This document shows positions 8,301 through 16,000 of a stretch of DNA of 35,243 nt, in pieces (position 1 is the stretch's first letter; each line of letters starts with the position of its first letter). The stretch is from Verrucomicrobiales bacterium. Lineage in GTDB: Bacteria > Verrucomicrobiota > Verrucomicrobiia > Verrucomicrobiales > Akkermansiaceae. The notes beneath the pieces are model-generated. The model worked only from the letters and a program-made list of their open reading frames with translations. It was not told where the DNA came from and did no database searches. The stretch lies in NCBI GenBank assembly GCA_003527555.1, contig DPWT01000203.1, positions 1-35,243 of the forward strand, given 5' to 3'. The position numbers were made by a program, and so were the translations under genes.

Positions 8301-11006
8301 ATGCCCCAACCTACTCACAACTCAAGTCTTCAAACTACACATATGGGCGAAAACTCGCAAAATACAGATTTTACTCCACTCGAGCTTAGCGAAATCGGCG
8401 AGCTTCTCCCGGCATACGAAATATATCACCTCATCGCCAAAGGAGGTATGGGTGCCGTATATATGGCACGTCAAAAATCACTCGAACGTGATGTAGCCAT
8501 CAAAATTTTACCGTATCATCTCGGTAAGGATGCAAACTTTCGTGCGTCTTTTGAAGCCGAAGCAAAAAGCATGGCAAAACTGGACCATCCTAACTTGATA
8601 AGTATTTACGATTTTGGCCAGGTGGATGGACTTCTATATATCATCATGGAGATGGTTCAGGGTAAATCCCTTTATCACTCGGCCTACGAAAAAACTATCG
8701 AACCCAGTGAAGCCGCCCGCATTGTCATAGGTATATGTGCAGGCCTTGGCAACGCCCACGAAAACAATATTTTACACAGAGACATCAAGCCAGCTAATAT
8801 CCTTCTTGATCAAAATGCATCACCAAAAATTGGCGACTTCGGCTTGGCACAGCCAGCCGGAGATACAAAATCGGGCTTATCATTCGGCACTCCAGGTTAC
8901 TCGGCACCTGAAGTGATTCACAACCCTACATCTGTCGACCAAAGCACAGACATCTATTCTGTTGGCATTATCCTTTACGAGCTACTCACTGGTCATCTTC
9001 CATCTAGCCCATATTCCCCAGCCGCCTCTGAGGTGACCTGCGATACCAGATATGACCACATCATCCGCAAAGCCACTCATCCCACACCTGCTCTTCGTTA
9101 TCGAGATATCAAATCCATGTCTAACGATCTTGAAAAGATCATGAACACGGAGCCGCAAAAAAAGCCACGACTTGTCGCGGCAGAATCCAAATCATCATCG
9201 ACAGCTAAGACCTTACTAACCGCTGAACCAGCAACAAACGCACCTAAATTAAAAACAGATCATTCATCAGGTGGTAGCAAAAAAATAGCACCGGCAAACA
9301 CCAAGTCTGAACCAACAAATAATAATAACACAAATCCACCTATACCTCTGAAAGTTGGATCCAATGCGCCGCTGATCAGGAACATCATCATTATTATTGC
9401 ACTGCTCGCTGCCATCTACATCGCCTGGGAAGGCTACAAAGTCGTAAGCAGCAAACGCGAGGCGGAACAAGAACTCGCAGATGAGGATAAGGCAAAACGT
9501 AAAAAAGAGGCTCAGGAGAAAAGAGACCTTGAACGCAAGGACCGAGAGGCCGCGATCGTGGCCCAGCAGAATAAACAGATTAAGAAGCCAAAAGGAGCTA
9601 CACCGGTAATACTTAAACCTAAGATAGAGTCCCCTATTGAGACTCTCGACCGTCTGAGATCAGCTCTTTTCCAAGGCAAGCGCAACGAAATGCCTAAATC
9701 CACCATTATTGAAGCTAATCGTGCTAGGTTCTACATATCCACACCAATGACATGGCATGCTGCGCAACAATTCTGCGAACGGCATGGAGGGCACCTCACA
9801 GTTTGCCAAGAGTCAGCTGACCTGAAAAAATTTGCCCGTAAGATTAAAGACGACGCATTCGTCTGGCTGGGAGCAGGCACCGCAGGCAATAACGAGTGGC
9901 GATGGATCGACGGCACGCCGTGGAAACAAGACATTCGCAAGACCTCAAAAGCCGCTTATGTATCCGTAAACGAAACCGGTATTCTCAGGCCGCTTTCAGC
10001 ACAAACCACTCTTCCATTTTATATCGAGTGGATGATGGATGGCTCCACTCCCGGAAACCTCATAGCACAACTTCAAAGGTGCTCTGATTCCATCAAATCA
10101 GGAACACCGGAATACCCGGCCGGCACAACAAGCTACGACAACCGTTATTACCTGTGTGTCGATCGCGCTTCTGACTGGCAGACAGCCCGTGATTTCGCTG
10201 CTACCGCAGGCGGCGTGCTTGGCGTCCCCTCCAATGCTGATGAAAATAGCTGGATCACCATATTCCTTGAAGATAAACTAAATCGCAATGAAGCATGCTG
10301 GATTGGCGGATTCCACCCAGCCAATAGCTCATGGAAATGGTCAACTGGAGAGCCATGGCAATTTGCCAACTGGCGTGCAGGCGCTCCTGATGAAAATACA
10401 GAAAAGCAACTCGCTTGCGCCATGACATCCTCTGGAAAATGGGACGATTACACGAGCAACGCTACCCTTCGCTCGTTTCTTATCGAATGGAGTAAGGACG
10501 GGCAAGGTTTGGAGACCGTAAAGATAGATAAATTAATAGAAGATAACCCCATAGCAACAGTCCGAGCTAAGTGCGCTGCACTCCTTATCGGCATACAAAA
10601 ACGCTACGAAAAAGACTTTCATAATAACATCAAAGGCTATGAGCAGGAACTTGCCATTTTCCAAAGAAACTTGGTTGTCAGTGAACAAAAGAAAATCCAG
10701 CCTCTCATATTAAAAATGAAAAGCCTCTACAATAATGGCCGTATTCCTAAATCTAACAATATTAGAGGATTACCGAAAGAACTCGATAAAATTTTCGACT
10801 CACGCCTACAGAGACAAACCCGTATTCAGAGTAAATACTCTAACGATATTGAGAGTATCCGCCGGCCATACCGAGCCAATCTCGCTAGGTTGTCTAAAGA
10901 GTTGAAGAGTAAGGGGCTCGCATCCCGCGTAAAATACGTTGAAAAAGAGCTCTCCGACACAGATAAGGAAACCGAAAATTTCATGAATCACATTCTTGAG
11001 AATTAA
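8301..11006 (+). CDS. Transmembrane Ser/Thr protein kinase with two C-type-lectin-like domains
   Basis: Numbered from the ATG at 8301, the protein has 901 residues. A TTG at 8268 and an ATG at 8343 are alternative starts. Residues about 39-280 form a Hanks-type kinase: Gly loop GGMGAVY, Lys68 in VAIKIL, HRDIKPANIL with Asp161, DFG Asp179 and GTPGYSAPE. All catalytic residues are present. A low-complexity linker leads to a membrane helix (about 357-378) and a charged coiled-coil stretch. Two C-type-lectin-like domains follow (about 468-576 and 603-733), recognisable by TWHAAQQFCERHGGHL, WLGAG, WRWIDG and, in the second, CWIGGF, WKWSTGEPW, NWRAGAPDE, CAM and WDDY. A helical tail (740-901) ends the chain. 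This predicts an outside ligand-sensing region coupled to an inside kinase. The second lectin domain keeps more of the canonical cysteine/WxWxxG pattern. The ligand is unknown. Confidence 0.93.
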   Translation: MPQPTHNSSLQTTHMGENSQNTDFTPLELSEIGELLPAYEIYHLIAKGGMGAVYMARQKSLERDVAIKILPYHLGKDANFRASFEAEAKSMAKLDHPNLISIYDFGQVDGLLYIIMEMVQGKSLYHSAYEKTIEPSEAARIVIGICAGLGNAHENNILHRDIKPANILLDQNASPKIGDFGLAQPAGDTKSGLSFGTPGYSAPEVIHNPTSVDQSTDIYSVGIILYELLTGHLPSSPYSPAASEVTCDTRYDHIIRKATHPTPALRYRDIKSMSNDLEKIMNTEPQKKPRLVAAESKSSSTAKTLLTAEPATNAPKLKTDHSSGGSKKIAPANTKSEPTNNNNTNPPIPLKVGSNAPLIRNIIIIIALLAAIYIAWEGYKVVSSKREAEQELADEDKAKRKKEAQEKRDLERKDREAAIVAQQNKQIKKPKGATPVILKPKIESPIETLDRLRSALFQGKRNEMPKSTIIEANRARFYISTPMTWHAAQQFCERHGGHLTVCQESADLKKFARKIKDDAFVWLGAGTAGNNEWRWIDGTPWKQDIRKTSKAAYVSVNETGILRPLSAQTTLPFYIEWMMDGSTPGNLIAQLQRCSDSIKSGTPEYPAGTTSYDNRYYLCVDRASDWQTARDFAATAGGVLGVPSNADENSWITIFLEDKLNRNEACWIGGFHPANSSWKWSTGEPWQFANWRAGAPDENTEKQLACAMTSSGKWDDYTSNATLRSFLIEWSKDGQGLETVKIDKLIEDNPIATVRAKCAALLIGIQKRYEKDFHNNIKGYEQELAIFQRNLVVSEQKKIQPLILKMKSLYNNGRIPKSNNIRGLPKELDKIFDSRLQRQTRIQSKYSNDIESIRRPYRANLARLSKELKSKGLASRVKYVEKELSDTDKETENFMNHILEN

Positions 11007-11036
11007 GCTGATGCACCACTCGGTTTTTTAATTTAC

Positions 11037-11070
11037 TGTATATTACGAACCTGTGTATTACATTGTAATA
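11037..11070. promoter_or_regulatory. Repeat/dyad cluster upstream of the pseudokinase gene
   Basis: Two near-identical 10-mers, TGTATATTAC (11037-11046) and TGTGTATTAC (11052-11061), start 15 bp apart. The second merges with a perfect dyad TATTACA-t-TGTAATA (11056-11070). The cluster lies in the 145-bp AT-rich gap between the kinase and pseudokinase genes, about 80-115 bp before the pseudokinase ATG, a plausible operator position. No binding protein can be named. Confidence 0.4.
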
Positions 11071-11151
11071 TAGAACATATTAGTATCGTATTAAGTAATT
11101 AGTATTGATCAGGGATGCAACCCCCGATGATATTTTTTACAACCGTGTGTT

Positions 11152-12864
11152 ATGTGTGATACCACTCTAGATTTCACTCCACCTACACCTGACCAACTTA
11201 GCAGCTTGCTATCTGGTTATGCTGTGGAGTCTTTGCTATCAACTGGAATTAATGGTACTATTTATTTGGCACACCAAGTGTCTCTGGACCGTAAAATTGC
11301 TATCAAGGTGTTACCCGCGAAAGACGCAGCTTTGGCTGTAGCATTTGAGTCTGAAGCCAAGATCATGGCGAGATTCAATGACCCTAATCTCGTGAAGGTT
11401 TTTGATTTTGGCATAGTGCATGACATCCTCTTCATCATCATGGAGTATATTTCCGGCCAATCTTTGAGTGAAAAAACCCTTGGTCATCACGTGGACCAAA
11501 AGGAAAGTGCTCGTATCATGGTAGACGTGTGCCATGGCCTCCACCACGCGCACCAAACAGGTATTGTTCACCAAGCGCTTCAACCAAAGAATATACTCAT
11601 CACTCAAAAGACCCATCCTAAGATCGTTGGTTTTGGTCTTACTAAGCTTTTTGTTGACCGCGCAGAACAATTAACAAACCCCTACTCTGCACCTGAAGTC
11701 CATCAAACCAATAATAAGGTTGATCACAGAGCTGACATATACTCAGCTGGATTAATTCTCTACAATTTAGTCGTGGGGTGCCTACCAAACGAACCCTACT
11801 CTCCCCCCTCATCTATCAGAAATAGCTGTATTGATCTCGATGCCATCATTTTCAAATCCATTCAACCTGATCCAAAGCGTCGATACACTAGTGCAAAGGA
11901 AATGGCCATAGATCTCGAAAAAATGATCGCAAAATTGAGTGTATCAACTTCTCCAGTGCGTATCAAAACTCTTGTAACCTCTGTTCCCGCACAAGCCAGA
12001 CCTCTGGCTAAGCCAGTCCCAACCCTTGCCTCATCCTCCAGTAAATCGGCTGTAACAGCGTCATTCATCATAATTGCGGTCATGCTAGGAATCATCATTA
12101 CAGTTGCGAATATAAATTCACAGCCTCCCAGTAATAAGAAAACAACAACAAAGGAGTACGCTCCAACCATCGCCGAAGAACCTCGAGCCACCCCATACAT
12201 ACCAAAACCTCGGCTTGATAGACAACAACAGCCACGCAAATCATCAGTTAAAATAACACCCTCACTGGCATCCAAGCCTAAGCCGCCTAATAAGCCCGTC
12301 AATGGTAGGCCGGAGAATGTAAAGCCCCCGGTCGTCCCCAGCCCACAAATTGTAGACGAGACCCCCAAACCACCTGAATTTGATCGAGAGAAATGGCTCC
12401 TCGGAACACGATACTTTATCCATAAAAGAGGTGCAAGCACACTAGCCGATTATGATGAGGCTATTTTAAAAAACATCAATAGGTTCGAACGTAAAGTGAA
12501 ACGGTCAATTAGAAAAATGGACCGCGACATGCGAAAACCCGCAGAAGTTGCAGCAGAAAAAACATTCCAACTACTACGCAATCTGAAGCACTTGCCGAAC
12601 GAAAGGCCAGAAGAGATTCCTGATCTGGTTCATGAAATGTATGGCGAGGCACTCGATGGCCAATTAAAGGTCAACGCCAATTTCTTAGATGACTTCCAGA
12701 GTCTAAGAATGATCTACACACAAACACTCAATAAAAAAATCTCTATTCTGAGAAGCGAAGGTAATGAAGAACACGCCGATGCATTGGCCAATGAAATAAA
12801 AGCTTCGCAGCAAAATATCCAAGGCTTTATCATGATATTACGCGAACATGATATCAAGCTGTAA
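11152..12864 (+). CDS. Transmembrane pseudokinase, paralogue of the lectin kinase
   Basis: This 570-residue protein aligns clearly with the preceding kinase over its N-terminal domain (for example FESEAKIMARFNDPNL and DFG-x-V-x-x-x-LFIIMEY). It has lost the catalytic machinery: the Gly loop reads STGINGTIY, the HRD-x-K-P-x-x-N loop reads HQALQPKN (Asp replaced by Ala142, Lys by Gln144), and the DFG Asp is Gly160. The VAIK-type Lys52, the alpha-C Glu (SEAKIM), the APE motif and the Asp of HRADIYSAG remain. A membrane helix (about 300-321), a Pro-rich extracytoplasmic linker and a helical C-terminal region follow, with no lectin domain. The open frame and intact fold motifs argue for a maintained pseudokinase, perhaps an allosteric partner of its neighbour. 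That role is inference. Confidence 0.9.
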   Translation: MCDTTLDFTPPTPDQLSSLLSGYAVESLLSTGINGTIYLAHQVSLDRKIAIKVLPAKDAALAVAFESEAKIMARFNDPNLVKVFDFGIVHDILFIIMEYISGQSLSEKTLGHHVDQKESARIMVDVCHGLHHAHQTGIVHQALQPKNILITQKTHPKIVGFGLTKLFVDRAEQLTNPYSAPEVHQTNNKVDHRADIYSAGLILYNLVVGCLPNEPYSPPSSIRNSCIDLDAIIFKSIQPDPKRRYTSAKEMAIDLEKMIAKLSVSTSPVRIKTLVTSVPAQARPLAKPVPTLASSSSKSAVTASFIIIAVMLGIIITVANINSQPPSNKKTTTKEYAPTIAEEPRATPYIPKPRLDRQQQPRKSSVKITPSLASKPKPPNKPVNGRPENVKPPVVPSPQIVDETPKPPEFDREKWLLGTRYFIHKRGASTLADYDEAILKNINRFERKVKRSIRKMDRDMRKPAEVAAEKTFQLLRNLKHLPNERPEEIPDLVHEMYGEALDGQLKVNANFLDDFQSLRMIYTQTLNKKISILRSEGNEEHADALANEIKASQQNIQGFIMILREHDIKL

Positions 12865-12952
12865 CAAAGCGCCACGCATACCTGATAAACACCGAGCACT
12901 CTCAACATCTGAGCTCATTGCTATGATGGGTTAATCAATCAAACGCGTCTGA

Positions 12953-12972
12953 CTTAAAAATAGGTATTTAAG
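12953..12972. promoter_or_regulatory. AT-rich dyad upstream of uvrA
   Basis: CTTAAA and TTTAAG arms are separated by 8 nt (CTTAAA-aataggta-TTTAAG), 45 bp before the uvrA GTG start. The position fits an operator or promoter element. It is not a LexA box I recognise, and AT-rich dyads of this length arise by chance. Confidence 0.25.
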
Positions 12973-13017
12973 ATAACAAAAAGTAGCGTTCTCGCAAAGC
13001 CGCTCCATATTGGCTTC

Positions 13018-16000
13018 GTGTCCGCGAAGAAGAATTCCAATCAAACCAAACAAACAGCTACCCCTGCGGTCATCAAAGTACGCGGTGCTCGCCAGCACAA
13101 TCTGCAAGATCTTGATCTAGATATACCCTTGAACCAGATGACCGTTATCACCGGACCATCAGGATCTGGTAAGTCGTCACTCGCGTTTCACACGCTTTAC
13201 GCCGAAGGGCAACGTCGCTATGTCGAGACATTTTCCCCTTATGTGCGCCAGTTTCTTGATCGCATGGATAAGCCCGCGGTAGACCGCATCGATGGCATAC
13301 CCCCTGCCATCGCTGTTGAACAAAAAAACACCATTCGCACCACACGTTCAACCGTAGGCACACTCACCGAGCTCAACGATTACCTCAAAATCCTCTTTCC
13401 TCATCTGGCCAAGGCATATGACCCACGCACCGGTGAAGAAATATCCCCAGACACATCAGATAGTATTGTAGAGTGGTGCAACCGCACTTTAACAGACGAT
13501 ACCACTATGGTGCTTTTCCCTGCCTATTTATCTGCAGATACCCCCACATCAGATATCCTCCCTCTGCTAAACCAACAAGGATACGTGCGCGTATGGCAAA
13601 AAGGCGAAATCATTCGCACCGATGACAAAAAAGCATCACTCAGTGGAACAAAAGATCTCTATGTCGTTCAAGATCGCATCAAAATCAGCAAAAGAAACCA
13701 AAATCGGCTCAGGGAGGCACTTGAAAAAGCACTCGAAATAGGACGGGGACACTGTGCTTTGTTAGATAAATCCAATAAACCTGTCCGATTTTCTGCACAT
13801 TGGATCAATCCTAAAACTGGCTTCACCTTACGCCCGCCAACAGCATCGCTATTTTCCTTTAATTCTCCAGTCGGTGCCTGTAGCTCCTGCCGAGGATTTG
13901 GTAAGACAATAGGCACGGATCTAACGAAAGCGATTCCAAATCCATCGCTTTCAATCAAGCAAGGTTGTGTTCAACCTTTCACCACAGCACGAGGTGCTGA
14001 ATGCCAGCGCGACTTATTACGTGCAGCCCAACAGTCTAATATAGATATTAATACCCCCTACAGTGAACTTGAGACACATGAACGCCACTGGCTTCTAGAG
14101 GGAGAGCACGACAACCCCGAAGATGCATGGGAGAATGGTGAATGGTATGGTGTACGTGGTTTTTTTGACTGGCTAGAAAGCAAATCATATAAAATGCATG
14201 TCCGCGTCTTTCTCTCGCGTTACCGCGCTTACACAGACTGCTCTGAGTGCCAAGGAACTCGCCTCCAGCCTCATGCATTGTGTTTTAAAATTGACGGGGA
14301 AACGCTCCCAGATCTCTGGCGCATGCCCATCAACGAGTTACGGAATTGGTTTTCTAAAATACAACCTAACCAATCCAAGTTTAACAGCTCACTTGGTCAT
14401 GCAATTATTGAAATCACATCACGTCTCCATTACCTATGCGAAGTCGGGCTCACCTATCTTACTCTGGACCGACCTGCTAATACCCTATCAGGGGGAGAAA
14501 TAGAGAGAGTCAACCTCACGACTTGCTTGGGTGCAGCGCTAACCAACACCTTGTTCGTGTTAGATGAGCCAACCGTCGGTCTACACCAGAGAGATGTAGA
14601 ACAACTCATCAACGTGATGCATGATCTCCGAGATAAAGGAAACACCGTGGTAGTGGTTGAACACGAGGAATCTGTCATGCGCGCTACCGACCATATCATT
14701 GATCTCGGCCCTGCCGCAGGTGAGCAAGGTGGCAATATTGTGGCAGAGGTTTCTGGCCGCCAAGCACAGCAAAAAACGATTACCAAAAAATTTCCTGATT
14801 CAAAAACACTTCCATTCCTATCTGGAAAAGTTCGCATTGAACCGCCAAAAAGTCGTAGATCAGCAAAACATTACCTAGAGATCACAGGAGCGAGCCAAAA
14901 CAATATAAGCAACCTAGATATCGTTCTCCCTCTCGGTATCATCAACTGTCTTACAGGTGTCTCTGGCTCAGGTAAATCAACACTTGCCTATGATATTATC
15001 TACCTGAATCTGGCTAAACAACTTGACCTCGCAGCCACTGATGAGGCTGCGACTATCAAGTCACTTAATGGTGCAGAACATATCAGCACGGTGGAACTCA
15101 TCGATCAATCGCCTCTCACCCGCACGCCACGCTCAACACCTGCAGTTCACTCTGGTGCATTCGATGCTATTAGGCAGCTCTTTTCTGCCACTCCTGATGC
15201 CACCGCTCAGAACCTAACACCTGGGTATTTTTCTTTTAACTCAGGATCAGGGCGCTGCCAACGATGCCTCGGCAACGGCTATGAAAAAGTAGAAATGCAA
15301 TTCCTCTCTGATCTCTATATTACATGCCCAGAGTGCGAAGGAAAACGTTACACAACAAACGCACTCAAAATAAATTACCGCGGCAAAAATATTGCGGAGA
15401 TCTTGACCATGACCATCACCGAAGCCGTTGAGATGGCGACCAGCATCGAAACCTCGTCTAAGGAACAACGTTTGCTTAAGAAGATCACCACTAGCCTACA
15501 GCCGCTGATCGATGTTGGACTCGGCTACCTCAGGCTCGGACAACCATTGAACACCCTATCCGGCGGAGAATCTCAACGGCTCAAACTCTGTAAGCTCCTG
15601 GCGAATAGCTCTAAGTCTGATTCACGTCTACTTATCCTCGATGAACCAACCACAGGTTTACATTTTGTTGATATCGAAAATCTCCTTAAAGTGTTCCACC
15701 GCCTAACCGAAGCAGGGCATACTCTATTAGTCATCGAACACAACCTTGACGTAATTCGTACAGCAGACCACATCATCGATCTTGGACCCGGTCCGGGTAA
15801 AGATGGCGGGGAAATCGTCTTCACTGGAACACCAGAAAAAATACTATCAACAAAAACAGAAACTGCAAAAGCACTCAGATCCGCTCCAATCCCACAAAAA
15901 ACAACTCGGGCACACACCAGCAGAAACTCTTCAAATCATGCTATCCAAATTTCTGGAGCAAGAGAGCATAACCTAAAAGATATCTCAGTGGACATACCGC

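Noticed and set aside
11007..11040. Intrinsic terminator after the lectin kinase (T-run at 11026)
   Set aside because: The TTTTTT run is not preceded by a stable hairpin.
11862..12440. 192-codon Gly/Leu-rich open frame on the minus strand
   Set aside because: It is antisense to the pseudokinase linker; the composition mirrors the Pro/Lys-rich linker codons. No start context or family.
12865..13017. LexA-type SOS box upstream of uvrA
   Set aside because: No TGTTC/GAACA or CTGT-N8-ACAG type dyad was found in the gap; only an AT-rich dyad with no known regulator.
14454..14837. 127-codon minus-strand frame inside uvrA
   Set aside because: It mirrors the conserved ATPase signature region; similar antisense frames recur at each UvrA ATPase domain, as expected for a shadow.
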